Assembly: GCA_900119535.1 (NCBI GenBank)
Contig: FPJT01000012.1
Location: 46,839-110,838, forward strand
Source of the DNA: Ruminococcus sp. XPD3002
GTDB taxonomy: Bacteria > Bacillota > Clostridia > Oscillospirales > Ruminococcaceae
DNA: 64,000 nt
Direction of reading: 5' to 3'
Shown here: in pieces, positions 51,525 through 61,073 of the stretch
How positions within the stretch are numbered: the first letter of the stretch is position 1
Layout of the letters: the number at the start of each line of letters is the position of its first letter
The notes under the pieces: model-generated
Seen by the model: only the letters and a program-made list of their open reading frames with translations
Databases searched by the model: none
What the model was told of the DNA's origin: nothing
Position numbers and translations under genes: made by a program

Positions 51525-53591
51525 TTAAACATATATCAGCTTACGCTTCATCATGCAGAGATCAAATACATCGAGCCTGTCATCTTCGCACATATCGGCT
51601 GCTTTCCAATTCTCAAAATGAGTATCTGGTACTGCAAGCAGCCATTTCTGAAGCAGAACTACATCGGAAACGTTAAATTTTCCGTCATTGTTGCAATCGC
51701 CTTCAACATTAGAATAAGGCTTCACTTCGATAATATCGAACTTTTTGTTTTCAAAAGTCTTGTCGTAGATCCATATCTCTAAGTTATCCCCATTCAATGT
51801 AAATGGCAGTGCGGAACATAGAGGCTGGATGTAGTAGGCATCATTCATGTTGTAGATCCAGAATCTTTGTGCTGTATTGCCTACATATGGCATCATTTGT
51901 ACATTAGTGCCGTTTTCCTCCTTAGCACAGTATATATCCATTGATTTTTCATCAGCATACGATGTGATAGAGTAACTGCCGTCATGCTGCCACTTGAAAT
52001 GCCAAACCTGATCGTTATTGTAAGTATCATCAGCACACACAACATTATTGTCGGTATTCGTAAGATACTTGCCGTTCGTGTTGCATTTTATCTTACCATA
52101 GAAGTCACCGTTGAAGTTGCCATCAACATTGATAGGGAGATTTCCTCCGCAATCCATTTTAATGATATCGAACCTTTTATTCTTAAATGTTGAATCGTAA
52201 TACCACAACTCAAGATTATCATTATTCTGCCTGTTGATTGTGAATGGATACGGATTGCACTGTGAGCGAATATAATATGCACCGTTGATCGAATAGATCC
52301 AGAATTTCTGAGCTGTATTGCCAACATATGGCATCATCTGCATATTTGTAGCATTATCTGTTTTAGCTCCGGCTACGTCCATTGACAGACCGTCATAATA
52401 AGATGTAATAGAGTAACTGCCGTCATTTAACCATTTGAAGTGCCATATCTGATTCTTCGTTCCGATAGGATCAGCACCTCCAACATTTCCCTCCATGTCG
52501 CTGAGGTAACTGCCGCCGTCCTCACATACCATCTGAGCATAGAAATCGCCGCCTATACTGATCGGCATATTTCCATCAAGATCCATTTTGATAATATCGA
52601 ACCTCTTGTTTGTGAAAGTCGGATCAAAGTACCATACTTCCAAGTTATCGTTGTTCTGTCTGTTGATAGTGAAAGGATACTCTGTGCATTGCGGGCGAAT
52701 ATAGTAAGCACCATTAAAAGAATATATCCAGAACTTTTGAGCTGTATTGCCGACATAAGGCATCATCTGAATATTAGTAGCATTATCCGTACTTGCCGCA
52801 TACACATCCATAGATAAATCATCATAGTACGACAAGATAGCATAGCTTCCGTCATCCTGCCTTACAAAATGCCATATTTGATTTTTGGTTGCAATGGGAT
52901 CAGCTCCGCCGACATTGCCTTCCATATTGCTAAGGTAACACCCGTTGTCCTGACATATCATGTGTGCATAGAAACCATCGCCAAGATTAACCGGAGTGTA
53001 ATCATCATACCATTTTGGCTGTGGCAGTATACCATAATTCGGTCTTAAGTAATAACTAATATTCTTCGTTGTTTCGTGTTCTCCAGCACAGCAACCACCA
53101 TCATGATATGTATTAGTATCAGGATCATTATTGTTTCCTCCGGCTGTGTATACTTTCCCATTTTCAACTTTTGTTACTATCTCAACATGAGACCAATTAA
53201 AAAAAGCAAGATCTCCAATTTCCGGAGACGAAACCCGCACAGCGCCTCTATCAATCATTTTGTTTGCAAAATCAGCAACAGTACCTCCGTGAGCAACGAT
53301 TGAAGAATCACAGCCTGCGTTTTCAAGACAGTCGGCAACGTACTCATCGCACCATGCGCCCCAGTCTACGCCCGAATATCCGAAGTCATCACAAAATCTT
53401 CCTTTCTGAGATTTGGCAATGGTAGCTGCATCTTCTGCCATATTGCCTGATAATGTATATCGGCTCTTGTCAAATCCATCTTTGGCACACCAAATCGCAT
53501 TTGCTTTCATTGTGTTCGACGGAGTGAACAGTATCATTAGCATTGTGCAGCTCATAATTAATGAAAAAACTTTTTTGATTTTGTTTTTCAT
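51525..53591 (-). CDS. Secreted CHAP-domain peptidoglycan hydrolase with three ricin-like repeats and dockerin
   Basis: 688 residues, AGAGGTG before the ATG. Signal peptide (MKNKIKKVFSLIMSCTMLMILF). CHAP domain about 45-190 with Cys in 'WGAWCDEYVADCLENAG' and His in 'FFNWSHVEIVTKV', an amidase or endopeptidase for peptidoglycan. Three beta-trefoil-like units of about 145 residues follow ('GFYAHMICQDNGCYLSNMEGNVGG', each ending 'TAQKFWIYSxNGAYYIRxQC'), probable carbohydrate binding. The dockerin is at the end ('GDCNNDGKFNVSDVVLLQKWLL', 'DRLDVFDLCMMKRKLIY'). It is the last gene of the four-gene operon. Its repeats and dockerin are nearly identical to those of the next gene upstream. Confidence 0.9.
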   Translation of the reverse strand: MKNKIKKVFSLIMSCTMLMILFTPSNTMKANAIWCAKDGFDKSRYTLSGNMAEDAATIAKSQKGRFCDDFGYSGVDWGAWCDEYVADCLENAGCDSSIVAHGGTVADFANKMIDRGAVRVSSPEIGDLAFFNWSHVEIVTKVENGKVYTAGGNNNDPDTNTYHDGGCCAGEHETTKNISYYLRPNYGILPQPKWYDDYTPVNLGDGFYAHMICQDNGCYLSNMEGNVGGADPIATKNQIWHFVRQDDGSYAILSYYDDLSMDVYAASTDNATNIQMMPYVGNTAQKFWIYSFNGAYYIRPQCTEYPFTINRQNNDNLEVWYFDPTFTNKRFDIIKMDLDGNMPISIGGDFYAQMVCEDGGSYLSDMEGNVGGADPIGTKNQIWHFKWLNDGSYSITSYYDGLSMDVAGAKTDNATNMQMMPYVGNTAQKFWIYSINGAYYIRSQCNPYPFTINRQNNDNLELWYYDSTFKNKRFDIIKMDCGGNLPINVDGNFNGDFYGKIKCNTNGKYLTNTDNNVVCADDTYNNDQVWHFKWQHDGSYSITSYADEKSMDIYCAKEENGTNVQMMPYVGNTAQRFWIYNMNDAYYIQPLCSALPFTLNGDNLEIWIYDKTFENKKFDIIEVKPYSNVEGDCNNDGKFNVSDVVLLQKWLLAVPDTHFENWKAADMCEDDRLDVFDLCMMKRKLIYV

Positions 53592-53608
53592 TATAAGGCA
53601 CCTCTTTC

Positions 53609-55681
53609 TTAACCGTATATCAGTTTACGCTTCATCATGCAGAGGTCAAAGACATCAAGCCTGTCATCTTCACACATATCGGCTGCTTTCCAATTCTCAA
53701 AATGAGTATCAGGTACTGCAAGCAGCCATTTCTGAAGCAGAACTACATCGGAAACGTTAAACTTTTCGTCATTGTTGCAATCACCTTCAACATTAGAATA
53801 AGGCTTCACTTCGATAATATCAAACTTTTTGTTTTCAAAAGTCTTGTCGTAGATCCATATCTCTAAGTTATCCCCATTCAATGTAAACGGCAGAGCGGAG
53901 CATAGAGGCTGGATGTAGTAGGCATCATTCATGTTGTAGATCCAGAATCTTTGTGCTGTATTGCCAACATATGGCATCATTTGGACATTAGTGCCGTTTG
54001 CTTCCTTAGCACAGTATATATCCATTGATTTTTCATCAGCATACGATGTGATAGAGTAACTACCGTCATGCTGCCATTTGAAATGCCAAACCTGATCGTT
54101 ATTGTAAGTATCATCAGCACACACAACATTATTGTCGGTATTCGTAAGATACTTGCCGTTCGTGTTGCATTTTATCCTACCATAGAAGTCACCGTTGAAG
54201 CTGCCCTCAACATTGATAGGGAGATTTCCTCCGCAGTCCATTTTGATGATGTTGAACCTTTTATTCTTAAATGTTGAATCGTAATACCACAACTCAAGAT
54301 TATCATTATTCTGCCTGTTGATCGTGAATGGATACGGATTGCACTGTGAGCGAATATAATATGCACCGTTGATCGAATAAATCCAGAATTTCTGAGCCGT
54401 ATTGCCGACATAGGGCATCATCTGCATATTTGTAGCATTATCTGTTTTAGCTCCGGCTACGTCCATTGACAGACCGTCATAATAAGATGTAATAGAGTAA
54501 CTGCCATCATTCAACCACTTGAAATGCCATATCTGATTCTTCGTTCCGATAGGATCAGCACCTCCAACATTTCCCTCCATGTTGCTGAGATAGCTTTCAC
54601 CATCTTCACATACCATCTGAGCATAGAAATCGCCGCCTATACTGATCGGCATATTTCCATCAAGATCCATTTTGATAATATCAAACCTCTTGTTTGTGAA
54701 GGTCGGATCAAAATACCACACTTCAAGGTTATCATTGTTTTGTCTGTTGATAGTGAAAGGATATTCGGTACACTGAGGACGGAAATAGTAAGCTCCGTTG
54801 ATAGAATAGATCCAGAATTTCTGCGCTGTATTACCAACATATGGCATCATCTGAATGTTAGTAGCGTTATCCGTGCTTGCTGCATACACATCCATAGATA
54901 AGTCATCATAGTACGACAAGATAGCATAGCTGCCGTCATCCTGGCTTACAAAGTGCCATATTTGATTTTGGGTTGCGATGGGATCTGCTCCACCGACATT
55001 ACCTTCCATGTTGCTAAGGTAGCACCCGTTGTCTTGACATATTATCTGAGCATAGAAGCTTTCACCTAAGTCAGCGGAAACATAATCGTCGTACCATTTC
55101 TTTTCATTCCAAATGTCATATCGTGTTAAATCATACGTTTCAATAAGTGAAATCAATGAGTTTGTATATTGGGGATCCGTTGCCCAACCATCTTCTCGAA
55201 TAAGCTGACACACTTTTTTGTAATCAGTAACACCTATGATATTATGATATCTGCTTAAACTATTAATGAAATCATAGTATCCAAGTACGCCTTTTTCAAA
55301 TGAATCGTATGCTCTAAATTTCGCATAAGTTGTATAGGGGGTTCCAGAACTATCATATTCTGTAGTCTTTAATTCAACAGTTTTTCCCGTATAACTACCT
55401 GCTTTCATTCCCCAAAAATTATAATAGTTTTCTGCTAAACTGCTCAACCCATCTCCTGACTTGGATTCAAGTAATGCTTGAGCAGCAACAAAACTTGGCA
55501 ATATCTTAGATTCTTCGTAATGCTGTTGTGCATATGAGGCTACCTTTTCTACAAATTCAATCTGAACAGTTGATAACGCCTTAGCATTGATCAAGGTATC
55601 AGAATAATTGCTTAAGATAGACATTGCTATAAGCACAAAGGACAAAAGGAAAGATGCTGTCCTTTTAATAATCGTGTTCAT
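53609..55681 (-). CDS. Secreted GH73 glucosaminidase with three ricin-like repeats and dockerin
   Basis: 690 residues, TGGAGG before the ATG. Signal peptide, then a GH73/FlgJ-type N-acetylglucosaminidase domain (about 40-190): 'QIEFVEKVASYAQQHYEESKILPSFVAAQALLES' with the catalytic Glu in 'ALLESKSG', then 'NYYNFWGMKAG' and 'DGWATDPQYTNSLI'. It cuts the glycan chain of peptidoglycan. From about residue 195 on the protein is almost the same as the product of 51525-53591 (three beta-trefoil-like repeats and dockerin), so the two arose by duplication with exchange of the catalytic head. It starts 28 bp behind the lysozyme gene. Confidence 0.9.
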   Translation of the reverse strand: MNTIIKRTASFLLSFVLIAMSILSNYSDTLINAKALSTVQIEFVEKVASYAQQHYEESKILPSFVAAQALLESKSGDGLSSLAENYYNFWGMKAGSYTGKTVELKTTEYDSSGTPYTTYAKFRAYDSFEKGVLGYYDFINSLSRYHNIIGVTDYKKVCQLIREDGWATDPQYTNSLISLIETYDLTRYDIWNEKKWYDDYVSADLGESFYAQIICQDNGCYLSNMEGNVGGADPIATQNQIWHFVSQDDGSYAILSYYDDLSMDVYAASTDNATNIQMMPYVGNTAQKFWIYSINGAYYFRPQCTEYPFTINRQNNDNLEVWYFDPTFTNKRFDIIKMDLDGNMPISIGGDFYAQMVCEDGESYLSNMEGNVGGADPIGTKNQIWHFKWLNDGSYSITSYYDGLSMDVAGAKTDNATNMQMMPYVGNTAQKFWIYSINGAYYIRSQCNPYPFTINRQNNDNLELWYYDSTFKNKRFNIIKMDCGGNLPINVEGSFNGDFYGRIKCNTNGKYLTNTDNNVVCADDTYNNDQVWHFKWQHDGSYSITSYADEKSMDIYCAKEANGTNVQMMPYVGNTAQRFWIYNMNDAYYIQPLCSALPFTLNGDNLEIWIYDKTFENKKFDIIEVKPYSNVEGDCNNDEKFNVSDVVLLQKWLLAVPDTHFENWKAADMCEDDRLDVFDLCMMKRKLIYG

Positions 55682-55709
55682 TCTTATTCGCCTCCAATAT
55701 AAGAAATGA

Positions 55710-57575
55710 TTATTTGTATATCAATTTGCGCTTCATCATACAGAGATCAAACACATCAAGTCTATCATCTTCGCACATATCGGCTGCTTTCCAGTTGTCG
55801 AGATGTGTATCAGGTATAGCAAGAAGCCATTTCTGAAGTAGAACTACATCGGAAACGTTAAATTTTCCGTCATTGTTGCAATCTCCACTTAAATAAACAG
55901 AGAAGTCTACTGAACTAAGCGTTTCACCCACACCATTACAGGATACAATATATGCTGTATAGTCACCTACAGGATATTTGTCTGTGTAGTTAAGCGCAAG
56001 ATCAATGGACTGGTTCACATAATCTTCCCCATTTTTATAAATGTGTAACCAGTATGAATCGGTATCAGCAGTTTTATTCCATTTAATACTGATCTCCTCA
56101 TCGGTTGAAAATGCTTCTTTCGATATAGTGGGATTAGGCGCTTCAGGCTTTGAGTCATGAACTGTAAAATCAACACTACTAAGTGTTTCGCCTGCGGCAT
56201 TTATAGGAACGATATACAAAGTATATTCTCCAACCGGATATTTAGCCGTATAAGACAGGTCTGTGCCTATCGACTTATTTTCATAATCTTCACCATTACG
56301 ATAGCTATGAAGCCAATATGAATCCGCATTAGCTATTGCGTCCCAGCTTACAGTAACATCATCATTTATGGTGAATCTGTTCTTTGCGATCCTAAGATCA
56401 GGTTTATCAGGTGGATCACTGTGTACTGTGAATTCTACATAGCTTATAGTTTCACCAAGTCCATTTCCAGAAACAATATAAGCTGTGTATTCGCCTTCAG
56501 GATACTGAGCTGAGTACGACAGCGCTTTATCCAAGGATTTGTTTTCATAATCTTCACCGTTCCGATAAATATGAAGCCAATAGTATTCAGTGTCAGGAAC
56601 TTCTGCCCATGTAATATTAACTGTTTCATTTATTTCAAAATGATATTTGCTTATATACGGCTGAGGTGCAGATGGGGCGGAATCATAAATCGTAAAATCT
56701 ACTCCACTAAATGCTTCACCATTATTACCTATTGCTGCAACATAGGCTGTATATACCCCTTGGGGAAATTTCTTTTTTATACTAAGGGATTGTCCCACAG
56801 ATTCATTTATATAATCTTCTCCATACCTATAAATATGTAGCCAATATGAGTTTGCATTCATTACCGAATTCCACTGTAATTCTATTTCATCATTTGGAGT
56901 GGCACATTTCAGATTGATTGATAAATTAGGTGGCTCAACATCTCCACCGCCGTACTTTGACCAATAAGTTGTTGCTGCTATTTTACCACGATACTGAGAT
57001 TCAGTCAATCCGATTCTGGCGGCTATACATCTGTACGTTTTTCCATTCGCCTTGAAGTAGTCATATCCACCATTTACAGTTGGAACACCATTTGCATTGT
57101 ATTGACCATGTACCTTATCTTTGTATTCAGGGCGTTCAAAATCCATACACCAGTTATAAGCAACATCATAAGTACCAGATTCAGTATTATCAACCGTTTT
57201 CATTAAATTATAGAAAGAAGAATTGTTATTCTTCAACTCATGGTTTAGAAAATTAAGTTGCCCTTGCAAGGTGCTATAGTCGTATCCGTTCGAGTTACAC
57301 CATTCGATTAAATCAGTACGCCGTGAGCCTGTCCATTGACACAAGCCGTAACCGCCGCCGCCGCTTTCGTTTTTTCGTGGATCAAAGCCTGATTCAAGCT
57401 CGATATTTGCTAAAACTCCGCAAGCAGCCGCACTGTTAAAACCTAAATTACTGGTAAGATAATCATATATCGTTTCTTCGTTTGATACAGCAAATACTTT
57501 TGAATTGTCGATTGTGGTTATGCAAGATAACACCATTATAATTGAAAAAATTATAGATAGCGGTTTCTTTGTCAT
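55710..57575 (-). CDS. Secreted phage-tail-type lysozyme with four Fn3/Ig-like repeats and dockerin
   Basis: 621 residues, GGGAGTT before the ATG and a four-base overlap with the gene upstream. Signal peptide, then a phage tail-tip lysozyme domain (about 35-175): 'AAACGVLANIELESGFDPRKNESGGGGYGLCQWTGSRR' with the catalytic Glu, and 'YDVAYNWCMDFERPE'. Four repeats of about 90 residues follow ('NADSYWLHSYRNGEDYENKSIG...YTAYIVSGNGLGETLSYVDFTV'), beta-sandwich in pattern. A dockerin ends the protein ('GDCNNDGKFNVSDVVLLQKWLL'). Confidence 0.88.
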   Translation of the reverse strand: MTKKPLSIIFSIIMVLSCITTIDNSKVFAVSNEETIYDYLTSNLGFNSAAACGVLANIELESGFDPRKNESGGGGYGLCQWTGSRRTDLIEWCNSNGYDYSTLQGQLNFLNHELKNNNSSFYNLMKTVDNTESGTYDVAYNWCMDFERPEYKDKVHGQYNANGVPTVNGGYDYFKANGKTYRCIAARIGLTESQYRGKIAATTYWSKYGGGDVEPPNLSINLKCATPNDEIELQWNSVMNANSYWLHIYRYGEDYINESVGQSLSIKKKFPQGVYTAYVAAIGNNGEAFSGVDFTIYDSAPSAPQPYISKYHFEINETVNITWAEVPDTEYYWLHIYRNGEDYENKSLDKALSYSAQYPEGEYTAYIVSGNGLGETISYVEFTVHSDPPDKPDLRIAKNRFTINDDVTVSWDAIANADSYWLHSYRNGEDYENKSIGTDLSYTAKYPVGEYTLYIVPINAAGETLSSVDFTVHDSKPEAPNPTISKEAFSTDEEISIKWNKTADTDSYWLHIYKNGEDYVNQSIDLALNYTDKYPVGDYTAYIVSCNGVGETLSSVDFSVYLSGDCNNDGKFNVSDVVLLQKWLLAIPDTHLDNWKAADMCEDDRLDVFDLCMMKRKLIYK

Positions 57576-59380
57576 TTGTTATAACTCCCATAAATAAGCT
57601 GTCGTTTCATAAGGCACAAATCAAACACATCAAGTCGATCATCTTCGCATAAATCAGCCGCCTGCCAGTTTTCCATATATGTATCTGGAACAGCTAACAA
57701 CCATTTTTGAAGAAGTACAACATCAGATATATTGAACTCTCCATCACTATTGCAATCGCCATTAACATAAACGGAAAAATCTACTGAACTAAGAGTTTCA
57801 CCCATAGCATTGCAGGATACAATATAAGCAGTATAATTTCCAGCAGGGTATTTTGCGCTATAATCCAATGAAAGCATCAGCGACTGATTCACATAGTCTT
57901 CTCCATCTTTATAGATGTGAAGCCAGTATGAATCGGTATCAGCAGTTTTATTCCATTTGATATTAATGCGTTCATCGGTTGAAAAAGAACTCTTGGGAAT
58001 CGTTGGCTTTGGTGCTTCAGGTTTAGAATCATGAACCGTAAAATCAACACTGCTAAGTGTTTCGCCAGTAGCATTTATAGGAACAATAAATAAGGTATAT
58101 TCACCAACAGGATATTGTGCTGTGTAGGATAGATCCGTTCCAATTGATTTGTTTTCATAGTCCTCGCCGTTCCTATAGCTATGAAGCCAATACGAATCAG
58201 CATTAGCTATTGCATCCCAACTAACAGTAACATCTTCATTGATCGTAAATCTGTTCTTCGCTATCCTAAGATCAGGTTTATCTGGAGGATCGCTGTGTAC
58301 TGTAAAATCTACATAACTAAGTGTTTCACCAAGACCGTTTCCCGAAACGATGTATGCTCTATATTCACCTTCAGGATACTGAGCGGAATATGATAACGCC
58401 TTATCTAAAGACTTGTTTTCATAATCCTCGCCATTTCGATAGATGTGCAGCCAGTAATAATCTGTTTCAGGAACCTCAGCCCATGTGATGTCTACCATTT
58501 CGTTTATTTCAAAGTGATCTTTACTTATATTAGGCTTTGGCGCAGCAGGAACTGAATCATAAACAGAAAATGATACAGAACTCAATGCTTCCCGACTTCC
58601 TCGTATTGATACCACATAAGCAGTGTAGTTGCCTTTGGAATAGCTATGAGTGAATGAAAGTGATTTATCGAGCGACTGATTTATGTAGTCTTCGCCATTT
58701 TTGTAGATGTGAAGCCAATATGAATCAGCTCCTTCCACATCATTCCATTCAATCGATATTTCTTCGCCTGCTTTGGCAAAATTTTTGTTGATTGTAAGTG
58801 AAGGGGCATCTAATTGAGTGTTTGAATAATTTGGACGCAAAACAGCTACTGGATTTCCATGTTTTCTTGGGGAGCAAACCGTTCTTGTATAACAACTGTC
58901 GCCACTTCCTGTATTACCGCCAATTGACACAATACCGCTGCCTGTACCTGAATAAACTATTTCTACATGACCGGAAAAGAATACAATATCGCCAGGCTGT
59001 GCATTGTCGAGCCCGACATCGTAACCGCCTGCCTGAATAATAGTCTGCCTTAGTCCCCACCACGGTCGTGCTGAAGTGTATTCGTTGCTAACCGCGCCTG
59101 TTCTTGGCACTGCATCACCTTGACCTGCAAGGTCTGCACAGTCTGAAACGAAGTCAGCACACCATTCCTCACTATAGCCAAGATCACTTCCTGTTTTGCC
59201 TATCTGAGCCATTGCGACATTGATTATATCTTGTGCGCCATTACCTGTGAGTGTATAACTGGTGGAAAAGTTATTCTTTCTTGTTTGAGTTGCATGAACA
59301 GGAATAGTAGGCAAAACTATAAGAACCATAGTAATGCTTACTAAAACCGCCATTGTCTTTTTCATGAATTCCTTGATCAT
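57572..59380 (-). CDS. Secreted CHAP-domain hydrolase with four Fn3/Ig-like repeats and dockerin
   Basis: 602 residues, GGGAGG before the ATG. Signal peptide (MKKTMAVLVSITMVLIVLPTIPVHA), then a CHAP domain (about 45-185): Cys in 'GYSEEWCADFVSDCADLAG' and His in 'GDIVFFSGHVEIVYSG'. Four beta-sandwich repeats closely match those of the lysozyme gene. The C-terminal dockerin reads 'GDCNSDGEFNISDVVLLQKWLL' and 'DRLDVFDLCLMKRQLIY'. It is first in the four-gene operon 59380-51525. It probably cleaves peptide cross-links or the MurNAc-L-Ala bond. Confidence 0.88.
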   Translation of the reverse strand: MIKEFMKKTMAVLVSITMVLIVLPTIPVHATQTRKNNFSTSYTLTGNGAQDIINVAMAQIGKTGSDLGYSEEWCADFVSDCADLAGQGDAVPRTGAVSNEYTSARPWWGLRQTIIQAGGYDVGLDNAQPGDIVFFSGHVEIVYSGTGSGIVSIGGNTGSGDSCYTRTVCSPRKHGNPVAVLRPNYSNTQLDAPSLTINKNFAKAGEEISIEWNDVEGADSYWLHIYKNGEDYINQSLDKSLSFTHSYSKGNYTAYVVSIRGSREALSSVSFSVYDSVPAAPKPNISKDHFEINEMVDITWAEVPETDYYWLHIYRNGEDYENKSLDKALSYSAQYPEGEYRAYIVSGNGLGETLSYVDFTVHSDPPDKPDLRIAKNRFTINEDVTVSWDAIANADSYWLHSYRNGEDYENKSIGTDLSYTAQYPVGEYTLFIVPINATGETLSSVDFTVHDSKPEAPKPTIPKSSFSTDERINIKWNKTADTDSYWLHIYKDGEDYVNQSLMLSLDYSAKYPAGNYTAYIVSCNAMGETLSSVDFSVYVNGDCNSDGEFNISDVVLLQKWLLAVPDTYMENWQAADLCEDDRLDVFDLCLMKRQLIYGSYNK

Positions 59381-59425
59381 AATCTATCCTCCCTATTATT
59401 TTATAGAAATATTTTTTGTTCGGAT

Positions 59426-59447
59426 TATCACGCCACTGTCCGTGATA
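59426..59447 (-). promoter_or_regulatory. Inverted repeat in the leader of the hydrolase operon
   Basis: TATCACG (59426-59432) and CGTGATA (59441-59447), perfect. A second palindrome, TACCAAAATGGTA, lies at 59526-59538. No clear -35/-10 pair could be chosen, so the promoter itself is not assigned. Confidence 0.4.
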
Positions 59448-59674
59448 TAATATGAAGGGGAATATCATATCACATTTCTTGAAATCAGTAGTTTGATGAA
59501 ACCAGTCAATTTCACTAAGAATGTATACCAAAATGGTACACTTTCCCTTATTGAAATTATACATGATTGGAGTAAAGTTTGCAATATTTTTTGAGAAAAC
59601 CAGCGTTTTGCATACAGTGAGTATATTTAAAATGTGCAATATGCCGGTGTTTAGGCAATCAGGAGGGTTACAGA

Positions 59675-60766
59675 ATGGAAAAATCAAGCGTAAATATTAC
59701 GTTTCGTAAAGGCAGACGATTCATGGGAAAATTCATTGTGGGCTATGACGATAGAGGAAAGGCACAATATCAGTATGTCTACGGTAAGACTTATGATGAA
59801 GCAGAAAGCAAGGTGCTGATAGGTCAGGAGGTGGCTTCTCGCTATCTTTCGGGCAGATATATCACTGTAGGCACGGTGTATATTGAGTGGCTAAATGCTG
59901 TAGTTAATCGTGTCAAAGAGTCCACGCTTGCTAATTACAAAGCGAAATTTGAAAAACATATTCTCCCTGTATTTGGTGATGTTCCGTGTGCAGATCTATC
60001 GGCAGGACGAGTCAACGAGTATATAAACCAAAAGCTCGCAGACGGCTTATTTGCGAGCTATGTGAGAGATATTATTATGGTATTTAAGGCACTGTTGAGT
60101 TATGCTCAGGAGGAGTACAGCTTTAAGCTGTCGATGAAAAATGTTGTACTTCCAAAGGTGGAAAGGAAGCAAATTGAGCGAATCAGTGATGTAGAGCAGA
60201 AAAAACTTACCGAATAACTGAAATCAAATATGTCGTTGACTGCTTTCGGTATCTTGCTGTCACTTTGTATGGGATTGCGTATCGGAGAACTTTGTGGCTT
60301 AAAATGGGAAGATGTGGACTTTCAGCACAAGATACTGCATATTCGCAGGACTGTTCAGCGAATATCCTCAACAAACGGCAATAGAAAAAACAAAATAGTG
60401 ATCTCAGCTCTGAAGTCAGCAACATCGTTTAGAGATATAGCCATTCCTGATCCTCTTATGAGATATTTCAGAATGTTCAGAGATAAAGCTGATTTGTATA
60501 TTCTTTCGTGTGCTGATAAGCCTGTTGAGCCGAGAACTATGCAGTATCGCTACAAAAAGATATTACAGACTGCGGAGATTGGTGATCATAATTACCACAA
60601 ACTCCGCCACACCTTTGCGACCAATTGTGCTGAACACGGCTTTGATGTAAAAACGCTGTCCACTGTCCTCGGTCATAGTTCCGTTAATCTCACCATCAAC
60701 AGATATGTCCATCCTGATGTTGTATATCAGCGTAGAATGATCAATAGCATATGCAGGCAGTTGTAA
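59675..60766 (+). pseudogene. Tyrosine recombinase / integrase broken by an in-frame TAA
   Basis: From the ATG at 59675 (AGGAGGG upstream) the frame runs 180 codons to TAA at 60215-60217 ('EQKKLTE'), then continues in the same frame ('LKSNMSLTAFGILLSLCMGLRIGELCGL') to 60766. Together they make a complete integrase of about 363 residues: N-terminal binding domain, core-binding domain ('ESTLANYKAKFEKHILPVFGDV'), catalytic Arg in 'GLRIGELCG', 'HKLRHTFATNCAEHG', 'LGHSSVNLTINRYVH'. Only the single TAA interrupts it; CAA is the likely ancestral codon. The first half alone lacks every catalytic residue. Confidence 0.8.
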
Positions 60767-60923
60767 ATTGTTTTCATATTAGCATCTTGAAAATCGAATA
60801 TCTGCTATATTATGCTGTTTAAGTATGGTTATCTTGGAACTACCGATTTCAAGAAATTCAGCTATTGTAATTATAAAGGGTTACTGCGCTAAAAGTGCGC
60901 TGTGTGCGCGCTGATTATGTGAA

Positions 60924-60960
60924 AAAGCTCCTTACAGTGTAATCACTGTAGGGAGCTTTG
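60924..60960 (+). terminator. Terminator behind the integrase
   Basis: AAAGCTCC-TACAGTG / CACTGTA-GGGAGCTTT, then GTTG. The flanking 60767-60923 and 60961-61073 show no gene. Confidence 0.7.
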
Positions 60961-61073
60961 TTGTATATTCGTAAATTGGCGTGTATGGCATTTCGTGACT
61001 GGACAGGGTAATTATCCCCGTAAACAGTACGGACGGCTCTGAGGTGCTTCTACGTTTGCCAGAGAGCCTATCA

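Noticed and set aside
59271-59687. 138-codon frame on the minus strand over the hydrolase promoter region
   Set aside because: Overlaps the start of a clear secreted hydrolase in another frame and has no family or ribosome site.
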